64,000 nucleotides of DNA from Skermania piniformis (GTDB lineage: Bacteria > Actinomycetota > Actinomycetes > Mycobacteriales > Mycobacteriaceae). Position 1 is the first letter of the stretch; each line of letters starts with the position of its first letter. The notes beneath the pieces are model-generated. The model did not search any database. It saw only the letters and a list, made by a program, of their open reading frames with translations, and was not told where the DNA came from. This document shows, in pieces, positions 17,918 to 27,970 of the stretch. Where the stretch lies: positions 4,162,603-4,226,602 of the forward strand of contig NZ_CP079105.1 of assembly GCF_019285775.1 (NCBI RefSeq). Direction: 5' to 3'. The translations under genes were made by a program, and so were the position numbers.

Positions 17918-18340
17918 GTGCAGACCCCCGACACCAGCCCCGGATTCCTGCTCTGGCGGGTCACCCTGCGCTGGCAGCGCGAGATCACCGCGGCGCTGAA
18001 GCCGCTCGGACTGACCCACGTCCAGTTCGTCCTGCTGGCCACCTGCTGGTGGCTGAACCGGTCCGGACAGCATCCCACCCAGGTCGCGCTGGCCGACTTC
18101 GCCGGGGTCGACGTCAAGATGGCCTCGCAGGTGATCCGGGCGCTGGAAACCGCCGGACTGCTCGGCCGCGAGGTGGACCCGGACGACAGCCGAGCCCGCC
18201 GGCTGCACACCACCCCGCGCGGCGACGACCTGGCCCCCCGCGCCATCGCCCTCGTCGAAGCTGTCGACCAGGACTTCTTCGGTGCACTGCCCGCAACGAC
18301 CGGGGCCGCGCTCACCCGGGCGCTGCGAGGTCTGAGCTGA
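17918..18340 (+). CDS. MarR-family transcriptional regulator
   Basis: A 140-residue winged-helix protein: PGFLLWRVTLRWQREITAALKPLGLTHVQFVLLATCWWL as the dimer and first helices, TQVALADFAGVDVKMASQVIRALETAGLLGRE as the helix-turn-helix, and the wing signature DPDDSRARRLHTTPRG. MarR proteins bind palindromic DNA as dimers and are usually released by small aromatic ligands. It follows the SRPBCC gene by 5 bp with a GTG start. Confidence 0.9.
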   Translation: MQTPDTSPGFLLWRVTLRWQREITAALKPLGLTHVQFVLLATCWWLNRSGQHPTQVALADFAGVDVKMASQVIRALETAGLLGREVDPDDSRARRLHTTPRGDDLAPRAIALVEAVDQDFFGALPATTGAALTRALRGLS

Positions 18341-18447
18341 CCCGGGGCACCCGACCCGTCGAGTCGTCTGTTCGGGGGATATCGCTGTCCGGCGTGCGGC
18401 CATACGATCGCTGCAGCCAATCCCCGGCTCCAGGCGACAGGGTCCCG

Positions 18448-21400
18448 ATGAACACCAATACGTTGCGCCACATCAAAATAGCCGCCTCAGCGTTGGCGGT
18501 AGGCGCGGCGATCGCCGCGGGCGGTAGTGGCGTCGCCTTCGCCGAGCCGTCCGACTCGGCAGGGCACGACAGCTCGTCGAGTTCATCCGACTCGAACGGC
18601 TCGTCGGACTCGCCTCGATCCAAGTCGGCAGCGGCCGATCCCGACGAGGCGGATTCCGCGGCCAAACAGCCGACCGCAAAAGAGTCCCCAGCAAAAGAGT
18701 CCGCGGCAAAGGACTCGGCAACAAAGGACTCGGTGGACGAAGACTCGGCGCCGAAGGGTTCGGCGAACCAGGCCGAGCCCACGACGGACTCGGAATCCGA
18801 GACCGAGCAGCCGACAGCCGAGCCGGCGCCGGTCCAGAGCACCGATCCGTCGACTGCAACCACCGGAAGTCCGGAGTCCGAGCCTGCTCCACAATCGGTT
18901 GCCGATCCGGTGGGCCACTCGACCGAAACCGGCGGGTCCGTCGTCCCGGTCCAGCCGGACCCGACGACCGACGCGGATCCATCCGCACCGCCGGTCGCGA
19001 CACCGGCCGATCCCGGTCCACAGGACACCGCGACCGAAGTTGCAGCCGAACCGGCCGCTCCGGTACCCTTTCTGCCGCAAATAGATCCGGTCGGCCCACC
19101 GGCGGTGACGACACCATCCGACTCCACGGAGCCGGACCTGGCGGCAGCCGCCGACGATCGCGCGAGCGACCCGGCGACGCCGGTCGACCGGCCCGAACTC
19201 GATCCGTCCGGGGTGTTCCTGCCCGGCGAGCTGGATCTACCGAACTACGCCTGGACCGATCCGGACGCGGACGGCGGGACAGCTTTCGAACGGTCCGAAT
19301 CCGGTGTGACCTACACCAACACCACAGATCACGACCAACTCGTGGTCACCAACGGGTCGGTCGCAGGCGAGGAGGCCGGGCCGGCGACGGCGAGTCGACT
19401 GGTGCACCCGGGCGATTCCGTCGCGGTGACTCCGGACTCCGCCGACGATGGCGCGGCAGACGAGCTGAAGGTCGACGTGTACGCGGCGCGGGACGCTGCC
19501 GGTGGTGTGGTGCTCGAAGCAGCCTTCCGTGCCACCGCGCAGCTCGGAGACCCGCAGGGCGTCGTGCCGATCTATGCGGATCCACGAATGCTCCGCCGGT
19601 CGGACGACGACATCCCTCCTGTCGGAACTGCTTTCGTCGCGACCGGAAGCTCGGACCCCACAAGTGAGCGGATCGCCCCGGCAGCGAGCCGCAGCGTGGC
19701 TGCGGCCGACACCGGCGGGCCGGAAACAGTTCTGCGGGCCGGCGCGGTGCCCGGCTACGTCGTGTCCGTCCTCGATCGCCCGGACGGAACGGTCATCGTC
19801 TTCAGCAGCGGATACAGCAGCGAACCGCTCGCGACCGGCCCCGTCTCGTACGTCACCTTCCTCCGGCCCGACGGTACGGCCACGACGACCGGCCCGATCC
19901 GCGACCGATACCGCGTCAGCTCGTCTTTTCTCTTCGACGACACGATAAAGGTCGCCCCCGACGGCACCGTGGTGTTCGTTCGGGAGGACTACGGCCCGAC
20001 ACCCCAGGCTTGGACCTCCTACGTCAACTTTGTGGCGCCGGACGGCACGGTCCGCACCTCGAGCCCGATCCCCAATGGTGCCGGCGGCAGCTTGACCCTG
20101 ACTCCGGACGGCACCGCGGTAGTGCTCGCCATCCGGTACGAGGATGCGGTGGATACGGAACAAGGTGGTCCGGTCTTCTACTCGAAAGTCGAGGACGTCT
20201 ACTATTACGTCACGCCGAACGGTTCGGTCCGGCCGGTCGCCGTACCCGGATCGATGCCGGGAGAGCTGGGCGCGCCGCCGGTCGTCACGGGCGACGGCAC
20301 GGTGGTGATGCTGACCACCGAATTCACCGGCGATGCGGATACCTGGCGCTCCTACGTCAACTTCGTCGCACCCGACGATGCGGTGACCACGACGCGCTCG
20401 ATCCCGGGCGCACCGGCACGCGAAGTGACGGTGGCGCCGAACGGCACTCTGGTGGTCGAGACGATCCTGTTCGACGCCACCGGAGGCCGGACTGTCTACC
20501 TGAGCACGGTCGCACCCGACCGCACGGTCACGACGTCCGACCCGATCCCGGGCGGCCCGGTCGGCGAGGTGGTCGTCACACCGGCCGGCGTCGTCGCGCT
20601 CGCGACGGTTCGGTACGACGATGCCGCCGGCACCTGGACCACCTATCTGACTGCAATCGGGGCGAACGGTAGCGAGACCCGGCAGATCCCCGGGCCGCCC
20701 GACGGCGGCCTGATCCTGACCCCGACCGGCCGGCTGATTCTGGCCACCACCGAGCCTGCGGCGCAGGGTCCGCTGGTCCATCTCGCAATCGTCGGCCCGA
20801 ACGGCGACATCTCGGTCCAGACGATCCCCGGCTATGGCAACAGCAACACCATGGTGGGATCGCGAACGGTCGCGGTGACCCCGGACGGCACAATCGCCGT
20901 GGCGATAGGTACCTACCCGATTGCCGACCAGCCCACAACGCTCCTGATGATCCTCACCGAGGACGGCACCCCCGCGATTACCCGGACGATCCCCGGGGAC
21001 ACCCTGGGCATCCTGATGCCGGCCGCGGGGCTGAGTCCCGACAACACGCTCCGGATCCTCACGAGCGCATTCGACGCGGAAACCGGCTCGAACTGGATCT
21101 ACGCCACCGTGATCTCGCCGGACGACCCGGCCGGGACCGCTGTCGCGGTTCTGGGCTCTCCACGCCATGCATTCGCGACCTCCGACGGCGGTGTCATCGT
21201 CGTCACCGATGAGTACGACTACCGCACGGGGAATTATCAGTTCCTGGCCGGCGTAGCGCCGGGAGAGAACGGCGGGGTGACCGCCCTGGGCTCGAGCCAA
21301 CTGCAGTTCTTCTCGGCCGGCCAGCGCATATTCGCGATCGCGATCACGGACAACGGCACGGACATCCTGGAAATCGTGTCCGCCGCCGCCGCCGACAACG

Positions 21401-22071
21401 ACTCTCCGGTGGTGGATCCGCCCGACGGCGGTGGCACGGCTCCGCCCGTGGTGACCCCCGGGATTCCCGGCAGCAAGCCGGACGCTCCGGATCGGCGACA
21501 CCGGCGAGATCAGACCTTGTCGTTGTTCTCCACATTGTTCTCGATTGCAGGATCCGAGAAGCCGGGATCGAACTGGTCCAAGGCGGCAACCGGGTTGACC
21601 GCGTTGCAGCTGATCAATCAGCTGCGGCATGGCGATTACGAAGGGTTTGTCCTGACGGGAGCCACCACTGTCGTAGGCACGAGTCTGGACACCCAGTTCC
21701 AAGCGTGGCGCGCTGCCCGCATCTTCGACCCCGAAACATTGGCAAAACTCGGGAAAGAAGTCGGGTCGAAAGCCGGTGTGTTGTTCACGGTGGCCACTGT
21801 CGTCTACGACCAGCTGGGCCGCGAGCTGGCCCGGACCGATTGGTCATTGGACGGATTGCTGATGGCCGGGAACTACGTGTGGAACGATCCGCTCGGCGCG
21901 CTGTACACCGCCGCAACCGCTCCAGTCACCTATGTGGAACATGTGATCGAGGATCAGATCGCGCCGGTCGTAGAAGAGGTCGCGGACACGGCCATCGAGG
22001 TCGGCGACCTGCTCGCCGAGGGCGCCGCCGCAACCTGGGACAACATCCTGCACGGGAAATTGTTGTCCTGA
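18448..22071 (+). CDS. Very large secreted repeat protein with acidic low-complexity leader, function unknown
   Basis: The 1207-residue product has a clear signal peptide (HIKIAASALAVGAAIAAGGSGVAFA, cleavage near 30), then about 280 residues rich in Ser, Asp, Glu, Pro and Thr with short KES/KDS-type repeats. Residues roughly 300-920 hold many copies of a strand motif built on VxPDGTxV / APNGTLVVxT separated by 40-60 residues, as expected for a beta-propeller or beta-sandwich array. After a proline-rich spacer (about 965-1000) comes a C-terminal part of 200 residues with amphipathic helices and no LPxTG or membrane anchor. Related layouts occur in nocardiae and mycobacteria as exported proteins of unknown role. 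The preceding in-frame extension is out of context; the ATG before MNTNTLRHIK precedes the signal peptide directly. Confidence 0.72.
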   Translation: MNTNTLRHIKIAASALAVGAAIAAGGSGVAFAEPSDSAGHDSSSSSSDSNGSSDSPRSKSAAADPDEADSAAKQPTAKESPAKESAAKDSATKDSVDEDSAPKGSANQAEPTTDSESETEQPTAEPAPVQSTDPSTATTGSPESEPAPQSVADPVGHSTETGGSVVPVQPDPTTDADPSAPPVATPADPGPQDTATEVAAEPAAPVPFLPQIDPVGPPAVTTPSDSTEPDLAAAADDRASDPATPVDRPELDPSGVFLPGELDLPNYAWTDPDADGGTAFERSESGVTYTNTTDHDQLVVTNGSVAGEEAGPATASRLVHPGDSVAVTPDSADDGAADELKVDVYAARDAAGGVVLEAAFRATAQLGDPQGVVPIYADPRMLRRSDDDIPPVGTAFVATGSSDPTSERIAPAASRSVAAADTGGPETVLRAGAVPGYVVSVLDRPDGTVIVFSSGYSSEPLATGPVSYVTFLRPDGTATTTGPIRDRYRVSSSFLFDDTIKVAPDGTVVFVREDYGPTPQAWTSYVNFVAPDGTVRTSSPIPNGAGGSLTLTPDGTAVVLAIRYEDAVDTEQGGPVFYSKVEDVYYYVTPNGSVRPVAVPGSMPGELGAPPVVTGDGTVVMLTTEFTGDADTWRSYVNFVAPDDAVTTTRSIPGAPAREVTVAPNGTLVVETILFDATGGRTVYLSTVAPDRTVTTSDPIPGGPVGEVVVTPAGVVALATVRYDDAAGTWTTYLTAIGANGSETRQIPGPPDGGLILTPTGRLILATTEPAAQGPLVHLAIVGPNGDISVQTIPGYGNSNTMVGSRTVAVTPDGTIAVAIGTYPIADQPTTLLMILTEDGTPAITRTIPGDTLGILMPAAGLSPDNTLRILTSAFDAETGSNWIYATVISPDDPAGTAVAVLGSPRHAFATSDGGVIVVTDEYDYRTGNYQFLAGVAPGENGGVTALGSSQLQFFSAGQRIFAIAITDNGTDILEIVSAAAADNDSPVVDPPDGGGTAPPVVTPGIPGSKPDAPDRRHRRDQTLSLFSTLFSIAGSEKPGSNWSKAATGLTALQLINQLRHGDYEGFVLTGATTVVGTSLDTQFQAWRAARIFDPETLAKLGKEVGSKAGVLFTVATVVYDQLGRELARTDWSLDGLLMAGNYVWNDPLGALYTAATAPVTYVEHVIEDQIAPVVEEVADTAIEVGDLLAEGAAATWDNILHGKLLS

Positions 22072-22139
22072 GTTAGGACACCACGGATACTTCTGCCACG
22101 ACCGCGGCCATTGCAGATCGTGGCGACCAGATCGGCTCC

Positions 22140-22360
22140 ATTGTGGGAGGTGAGGAAGTGGCAGCCGAGCTGGGGGTGTCGCCGGCGACGTTGTACAACT
22201 GGCGCCGCGCCTACGGCGGGATGGACACCGACGCCGCCAAGGAACTGACCACAACACCCGCCACCGTCACTCGGCGCTGGGCTACCTGACCCCGGCCGAG
22301 TACGCTGCCGCCTGCCGGCACACCCACACACCGTGGCCTGCGAGATCAACTGAAACCGGT
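22140..22360 (+). pseudogene. Remnant of an IS3-family insertion sequence (orfA start joined to orfB end)
   Basis: In frame from about 22140 the translation reads EEVAAELGVSPATLYNWRRA followed by YGGMDTDAAKEL, the helix-turn-helix of an IS3-type OrfA. A few bases later another frame reads RHRHSALGYLTPAEYAAACR, the conserved end of the OrfB integrase. The whole catalytic DDE core is missing, so an internal deletion of roughly 1 kb has joined the two ends. The 474 bp gap between the secreted protein and the lipoprotein gene holds nothing else I can identify. Confidence 0.75.
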
Positions 22361-22545
22361 ACCAAACAACCTGGCTCTACAACCGGGTGGAACAGTTATC
22401 GGGAACCTGCCAAACTCGCTCGACCACACCGGAACCCTGCCGGGTCGGTGGCCGACTACTCGAGTTCGACGTAACCGTGCCGCCGGCGACCGCGACTACT
22501 CACCGAAACCCTTGCGCCGCGCCGGGTCCGAATGCGAACGGTGGA

Positions 22546-23715
22546 TCAGATCCAACCCACGATGTCGTAGTAGTAGGTCCGCTCGACATCACTGTGAATC
22601 CCGGTGCCCGTGATGATCGACTCTCCGAAATCCTCGATGACATCGCCGGTCAGTACGGTCCGAACCGGCGCTCCACCCGACACCGGAACACGGTAGATGC
22701 CACTGAAATCCCGGGTATCTGCGTAGAAGGCGATCGAGTCGCCGGCTGGATTCGCAACCGCATCACCCAGCCTGAGCGCCGCGCCCTCCGGAAGGAGCTT
22801 GGTCGCGCCGTTGGTGCACGACGAGCCCTCATCCCGAATCGCGCTCAGTTCACCCACATACAGGTTGCTCCCGAGACCGTCACCCGCGACGAAACGATGG
22901 TCGTCGATCCAGTACACCCGGTTGGAGAGCGTGCAGTAGGTGTAGCCGGACGGCAGCGGGCCGCGGTCCTTTGTCCAGAGCTCTCCGTTCGCGGTCCAGA
23001 CATAGTCGCCGCGGAAACCGGAAGCGTTGTAGGTCGATCCGGTGTCCGTGGCGGCGTCCGGTCGCTCGATCGCTACACGCAGTATCGGCGGATAGCCGGT
23101 TTCGGCGGCACGGTCGGTGTAGTAGTAGTTTCCCGCTCGGTCAAAGCCGAACGGTTCGTGCTTCGCAGGAGGCCGAAAATCGTTGGTGCCCGACACCGCT
23201 GCCGTGACGTCGGTGAACTTCCCGCTCCGGTCGACCCACCCGGCGTGCGTTTCGCCGCGCACCGTCTTCGTCGCCACGATCAACGACCCGTCCGGGGACA
23301 CGTCGTGCCGAGTGGTATCTCGCCCGCCGGATGTTGCCGGTGCCAGCTGTACGTCGGCATCGTCAGCGTCGAACTTCTGATGTATCGCCGACTTTCCGGT
23401 CTCCGGGTCGACGACGTGGATCGTTACGTGCGAGGTGCTCGCGCCGGTTCGGAAGAGCAGGCCGTGTCCTCCCGACGGGCCGCTCGCGCCCGTCATCGTG
23501 GCCGTGGTTGTCGTGGCCGTGATCGTCGAGGACGTAGTGGTGGCACCAAGGCCGGGGTCGGCTGTCGGGCTGGAGCCGGCCCCCGAGCTTGTATTGTCGG
23601 CGCAGCCTGTGGTCCATCCGACCGCGACGACAAAAGCGACGCCCAGCAGCCGACGACCGAGTCTGCTTCCCGCTGTACTGCACGCGTCTGAGCCGGCTGA
23701 CGCATTCGGTTGCAT
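22546..23715 (-). CDS. Putative exported lipoprotein with beta-propeller-like repeats
   Basis: A 389-residue protein with a basic N-terminus, a hydrophobic run (LLGVAFVVAVGWTTGC) ending in a weak lipobox at Cys, and a Thr/Ser-rich linker (about 45-80). The rest alternates strands with DPETGKSAIH, VSPDGSLIVATK, FDRAGNYYYTDR, VANPAGDSIAFYAD, resembling WD40/PD40-type propeller blades that report intracellular values. No family is recognised. The ATG at 23715 is preferred over a TTG 12 codons upstream; neither has a strong ribosome site. It lies in the accessory patch between the IS3 scrap and a broken toxin-antitoxin pair and reads toward the IS remnant. Confidence 0.65.
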   Translation of the reverse strand: MQPNASAGSDACSTAGSRLGRRLLGVAFVVAVGWTTGCADNTSSGAGSSPTADPGLGATTTSSTITATTTTATMTGASGPSGGHGLLFRTGASTSHVTIHVVDPETGKSAIHQKFDADDADVQLAPATSGGRDTTRHDVSPDGSLIVATKTVRGETHAGWVDRSGKFTDVTAAVSGTNDFRPPAKHEPFGFDRAGNYYYTDRAAETGYPPILRVAIERPDAATDTGSTYNASGFRGDYVWTANGELWTKDRGPLPSGYTYCTLSNRVYWIDDHRFVAGDGLGSNLYVGELSAIRDEGSSCTNGATKLLPEGAALRLGDAVANPAGDSIAFYADTRDFSGIYRVPVSGGAPVRTVLTGDVIEDFGESIITGTGIHSDVERTYYYDIVGWI

Positions 23716-23845
23716 ATCGGGAGTTTCGGCGACGCGCGGCGCGATGGTCAAGTCGTTCGATCAGCCGACAACCCCTGCCACCCCGCTTGCTTCGACATCC
23801 GCTGGGGACAGACTCGGCGTAGCCTCAGCCAAGGAGGCTGGTCCG

Positions 23846-24100
23846 ATGAGCGAGCCACTTGCAAGCTACGACGTGCACGAGGCCAAGACGCACCTGTCCC
23901 GGATCCTGGAGCGCGTCGAGCAGGGCGAGGAGATTGTCATCAACCGGGCCGGCACGCCGGTGGCGAAGGTGGTGCCGGCGGCCGGGACGGTCCGGCGACG
24001 TGGGCGGGGCATGCTGCGTGGCCGCCTGCGGCTCGCGGAGGACTGGGACGCCGCTGAAGTCAACGCGGCGATCGCGAACGACTTCCACCAGGGCCGATGA
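23846..24100 (+). CDS. Phd/YefM-family antitoxin of a type II toxin-antitoxin module
   Basis: An 84-residue protein starting YDVHEAKTHLSRILERVEQGEEIVINRAGTPVAKVVP, the classic Phd/YefM DNA-binding fold that represses its own operon and neutralises the partner with its C-terminal tail. AAGGAGG precedes the ATG at 9 bp spacing. The stop overlaps the start of a PIN-domain toxin frame by 4 bp. The antitoxin is intact although the toxin is not (next entry). Confidence 0.88.
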   Translation: MSEPLASYDVHEAKTHLSRILERVEQGEEIVINRAGTPVAKVVPAAGTVRRRGRGMLRGRLRLAEDWDAAEVNAAIANDFHQGR

Positions 24101-24368
24101 GACTGCCGCTCGACACCCACGTACTGCTTTGGTGGCTTGCCGACGACCCGGCGCTCGGATCCCAGGTCGAGGAGTCGATCGATACCGAGGACGAGGTGTT
24201 CTTCAGCGCCGCCGCTCGAACCATGCGGCCGAGGCGGGCGGCCTACCGCCGTTGCACCACGACCCGTTCGATCGGATGCTCGTGGCGCAGGCCCGCTGCG
24301 AGCAGTTGACGCTACTGTCGCGCGACCCGCAGCTGCACCGATACCAGGTCGACCACCGCGCGGTCTGA
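24097..24368 (+). pseudogene. VapC-type PIN-domain toxin, broken by an internal deletion and frameshift
   Basis: The first frame gives MRLPLDTHVLLWWLADDPALGSQVEESIDTEDEVFFSAA, a normal VapC start with the first catalytic Asp. At about 24217 it runs into an unrelated frame. The normal end, HHDPFDRMLVAQARCEQLTLLSRDPQL, continues in another frame to 24368. About 45 residues that would hold the conserved WEIAIK glutamate are gone. The toxin should be inactive as an endoribonuclease, leaving an orphan antitoxin. Confidence 0.85.
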
Positions 24369-24565
24369 ACACCTCAACATCTGGCCGCGGCACGTCAGCC
24401 GAGCGTGCAGACCATGTTCCGATCTGCGGGCGTGAGCGTCGGGGCCGATCTTCTGGTCGAAGGTGACCAGGCCGGTGGTGAACGTGACCCGGAAGGTGCA
24501 ATGCGACCAGAACGTTGGCGTCCGACCGACGCTCCGTCCGCCTACGACGCCGTCCGCACCCGCCG

Positions 24566-27391
24566 CTACCGGACTACGTTGACCAGTCGACCGGGCACCA
24601 CGATCACCTTGCGCGGCGCGGCGCCGGCCAGGTTCGTGACGATCTTCTCGTCGGCCAGCGCGGCCGCCTCGATCTCGGCCGGGGTCGCGGCGGCCGGCAC
24701 GGTGATCTTGCTGCGCACCTTGCCGTTCACCTGCACCGGCAGTTCGATCGTGTCCGCGGCCAACAGCGCCGGATCGGCGATCGGGAACGGGCCGTGCGCG
24801 AGAGACGCGTTGTTCCCCAGTCGTTCCCACAGCTCTTCGGCCAAGTGCGGCGCGAGCGGCGCGAGCATCAGCACCAGCGGTTTCACCACCGACCGTGGGG
24901 CACCGGCCGGAAACTGCTTGGTCAGATGGTTGTTCAGCTCGATCAGCTTGGCGCCCGCGGTGTTGTCGCGCAGCGCAGCATAATCCGCGGTCACGCCGTC
25001 GATCGTGCGGTGCAACAGCCGCAGCGTCGCCGCATCCGGCTCGGCGTCGACGACCCGGGTCGCGCCGGTCTCCTCGTCGACCACCACCCGCCAGATCCGT
25101 TGCAGGAAGCGATGAGCACCGACCACGTCCTTGGTCGCCCACGGCCGGGAGGCGTCCAGTGGCCCCATCGACATCTCGTAGAACCGGAAGGTATCCGCAC
25201 CGTAGCGGTCGTACATCTCGTCCGGCGACACCGCGTTACGCAGCGACTTGCCGATCTTGCCGTACTCCTGGAAGACCTCGACCCCTTGGTAAGTGAAGCG
25301 TCCGTCTCGCTCGACGACCTCTTCGGCGGGCACGTAGGCACCGCGCGAGTCGGTGTAGGCGAACGCCTGGATGTAGCCCTGATTGAACAGCCGCCGGTAC
25401 GGCTCCGACGAGGTGAGGTGGCCGAGATCGAACAGCACCTTGTGCCAGAACCGGGAATACAGCAGATGCAGGACCGCGTGCTCCACCCCGCCGACGTACA
25501 GGTCCACGCCGCCCGGGTCGCCGGCGCCGTACAGCTCGGGTCGCGGACCGACCCAGTAGGCCTCGTTGTCCTCGGCGCAGAACTCGGTTTGGTTGGTCGG
25601 GTCGATATAACGCAGCTGATACCAGCTGCTCCCGGCCCAGTTCGGCATCACGTTGGTGTCGCGGGTGTAGGTCTGCGGGCCGTCGCCGAGATCGAGCTCG
25701 ACGCTGACCCAGTCGGTCGCCTTGGCCAGTGGCGGCGACGGCTCGGAGCTGTCGTCGTCCGGGTCGAACGAGACCGGCGCGAAGTCGTCGAGCTCCGGCA
25801 GGGTCACCGGCAGCATCGATTCCGGCAACGCATGCGGGCGGCCGGCGGCGTCGTAGACGATGGGAAACGGCTCACCCCAGTACCGCTGACGGGCGAAAAG
25901 CCAGTCCCGCAGCTTGTATTCGGTTCGGCCGACACCGCGGCCGACCGCCTCCAGGCGAGCGACGACGGTGGCCTTGGCCGTCGCGACGTCCTGACCATCC
26001 AGATACTCGGAGTCGTGCAATACCCCGTCGGCGCCGACCACCTCGACGATCGGCAGGCCGAACGCCTCGGCGAACTCCTGGTCGCGCTCGTCGTGACCGG
26101 GCACCGCCATGATCGCGCCGGTGCCGTAACCGAGCAGCACGTAATCGGCGGTGAACAAGGGGATCTGCGCGCCGTTCGCCGGATTGGTGGCGTAGCTGCC
26201 GAGGAAGACGCCGGTCTTGTCCTTGTTCTCCTGCCGTTCCAGATCCGATTTCGCGGCGATCGAGCGGCGGTAGGTGGCGACCGCTTCGGCCGGGGTATCG
26301 GCGCCGCCGGTCCAGCGCGGGTCGGTGCCCGCCGGCCAGGTGGGCGCGATCAGCGCGTCCACCAGCTCGTGCTCGGGCGCGAGCACGACGTAGGTGGCGC
26401 CGAACAGGGTGTCCGGCCGGGTCGTGAACACTTCGAAATCACCCGCGGGCGAGGCGAATCGGACCTGGGCGCCGACCGATCTGCCGATCCAGTTGCGCTG
26501 CATCGTCTTGACCTGCTCGGGCCAGTCCAGCAGGTCCAGGTCGTCGACCAGTCGATCGGAGTACGCAGTGATCCGCATCATCCACTGCCGCAGGCGCTTA
26601 CGGAAGACCGGAAAGTTTCCCCGCTCGCTGCGACCGTCGGCGGTGACCTCCTCATTGGCCAGTACCGTGCCCAGGCCGGGGCACCAGTTGACCATCGAAT
26701 CCGACAGGTAGACCAGGCGATAGGTGTCCAGCAGGTCGGCCCGCTCGCTCGCGGTCAGGTCGGTCCAGACGCAACCGCCCGGCACGGTCCGGGTGCCGTC
26801 GGCGAACTCGTGCTCCAGTTCGTCGATCCGTCGTGCCCGGTTCTGGTCTCGGTCGTACCAGGAATGGTAGATCTGCAGGAAGATCCACTGGGTCCAGCGG
26901 TAGTAGTCGGGATCGGTGGTGGCGAACGAGCGGCGTTCGTCGTGTCCGAGCCCCAGCCGGGACAGCTGCCGCTGCATGTTCGCGATGTTGGTCTCGGTGG
27001 TGATCCGCGGGTGGGTGCCGGTCTGCACCGCGTACTGCTCGGCGGGCAGGCCGAATGCATCGTAGCCGAGCGCGTGCAGCACGTTCTCCCCGCGCATCCG
27101 ATGAAACCGGGCGAACACATCGGTCGCGATATAGCCCAGCGGGTGCCCGACGTGCAGTCCGGCACCGGACGGGTAGGGGAACATGTCCTGGACGAACAGC
27201 TTGTCCGGCGGGACCGAGGCGCCGTCGGGTGCGCTCAGCGGACCGACCGGGTTGGGAGCGTGGAATGTGCCCCGCTCCCGCCAGCGCTGCTGCCACTTCT
27301 GTTCGATGCGCTGCGCGAGTTCGGCGGTGTAGCGCTCGCGCGGTTGCTCGACCGCCGACTCGGGCGGCACCTGGACCTCGACCTTCTGCAC
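24566..27391 (-). CDS. leuS: Leucyl-tRNA synthetase
   Basis: The 941-residue class Ia synthetase has the HIGH-type motif HVGH (80-83) within [16 protein letters not shown], the editing (CP1) domain with [19 protein letters not shown] and [10 protein letters not shown], and the KMSKS-type loop KIGKS near residue 712 ([11 protein letters not shown]). Length and domain order are as in other actinobacterial LeuRS. It charges tRNA-Leu in the cytosol and edits norvaline or isoleucine errors. It is transcribed alone, divergent from the DoxX-like gene, and its 3' end faces the broken toxin. Confidence 0.97.
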   Translation of the reverse strand: MQKVEVQVPPESAVEQPRERYTAELAQRIEQKWQQRWRERGTFHAPNPVGPLSAPDGASVPPDKLFVQDMFPYPSGAGLHVGHPLGYIATDVFARFHRMRGENVLHALGYDAFGLPAEQYAVQTGTHPRITTETNIANMQRQLSRLGLGHDERRSFATTDPDYYRWTQWIFLQIYHSWYDRDQNRARRIDELEHEFADGTRTVPGGCVWTDLTASERADLLDTYRLVYLSDSMVNWCPGLGTVLANEEVTADGRSERGNFPVFRKRLRQWMMRITAYSDRLVDDLDLLDWPEQVKTMQRNWIGRSVGAQVRFASPAGDFEVFTTRPDTLFGATYVVLAPEHELVDALIAPTWPAGTDPRWTGGADTPAEAVATYRRSIAAKSDLERQENKDKTGVFLGSYATNPANGAQIPLFTADYVLLGYGTGAIMAVPGHDERDQEFAEAFGLPIVEVVGADGVLHDSEYLDGQDVATAKATVVARLEAVGRGVGRTEYKLRDWLFARQRYWGEPFPIVYDAAGRPHALPESMLPVTLPELDDFAPVSFDPDDDSSEPSPPLAKATDWVSVELDLGDGPQTYTRDTNVMPNWAGSSWYQLRYIDPTNQTEFCAEDNEAYWVGPRPELYGAGDPGGVDLYVGGVEHAVLHLLYSRFWHKVLFDLGHLTSSEPYRRLFNQGYIQAFAYTDSRGAYVPAEEVVERDGRFTYQGVEVFQEYGKIGKSLRNAVSPDEMYDRYGADTFRFYEMSMGPLDASRPWATKDVVGAHRFLQRIWRVVVDEETGATRVVDAEPDAATLRLLHRTIDGVTADYAALRDNTAGAKLIELNNHLTKQFPAGAPRSVVKPLVLMLAPLAPHLAEELWERLGNNASLAHGPFPIADPALLAADTIELPVQVNGKVRSKITVPAAATPAEIEAAALADEKIVTNLAGAAPRKVIVVPGRLVNVVR

Positions 27392-27468
27392 GATCGATCA
27401 GCGTAGTACCGCCGGTGCGCCGGGCACGATCGCCGTGCGTTACGGGACTCATCGGCTACAGTGCAACC

Positions 27469-27876
27469 GTGGTCAACCACGACGCCGACGAGTCGTTCGG
27501 CGAGACGGACAGGCGCCGCCGATCCCGGCAGGTCGGCGCCACGGTCATGGTCGCCATGGGTGTGCTGCACTTCGTGGTACCGAAACCCTTCATGGCGATC
27601 GTGCCGAAGCGGCTGGGGGCGCCGCGGTTCTGGACCTACGCCAGCGGCGTGGCCGAGGCTGCCAGCGGCGCCCTGTTGTTGTCGAACGATCCGGCGCAGC
27701 GACGGGCGGGCGGCTGGGCTGCCGCGGCCACCATCGCCGCCGTCTACCCGGCAAACATCCAGATGGCTGTCGACGCCGGCCGGCCCAACACCCCGTTCGA
27801 GTGGGCCGCCTGGCTCCGCCTCCCACTCCAGTTCCCGATGATCGCCTGGGCCGTCGGCCACGCTCGCGCACGCTGA
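27469..27876 (+). CDS. DoxX-like small membrane protein
   Basis: The 135-residue protein contains VMVAMGVLHFVVPKPFMAIVPKRLGAPRFWTYASGVAEAASGALLL and further hydrophobic segments at AAATIAAVYPANIQMAVD and LPLQFPMIAWAVG, giving four membrane helices in the DoxX/DUF4267-like pattern common next to leuS-type housekeeping genes. The role is unknown; DoxX relatives have been tied to thiol or respiratory stress. The GTG start at 27469 is the last in-frame start before the conserved region. Confidence 0.72.
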   Translation: MVNHDADESFGETDRRRRSRQVGATVMVAMGVLHFVVPKPFMAIVPKRLGAPRFWTYASGVAEAASGALLLSNDPAQRRAGGWAAAATIAAVYPANIQMAVDAGRPNTPFEWAAWLRLPLQFPMIAWAVGHARAR

Positions 27877-27970
27877 TCCCAACCGCCTGGCAAGTACATG
27901 TCGCCCGACTCGAAATGGGTGATCAGCACGCTCGCACGGCCGGCCGGCATCGCCCGCGGCGGTCAGACTG

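Noticed and set aside
19237-21702. 821-codon minus-strand frame opposite the secreted repeat protein
   Set aside because: It lacks any recognisable domain and is explained by high GC third positions of the plus-strand gene, which has a signal peptide and regular repeats.
24515-27406. 963-codon plus-strand frame opposite leuS
   Set aside because: Shadow frame of leucyl-tRNA synthetase, which is unambiguous on the minus strand.
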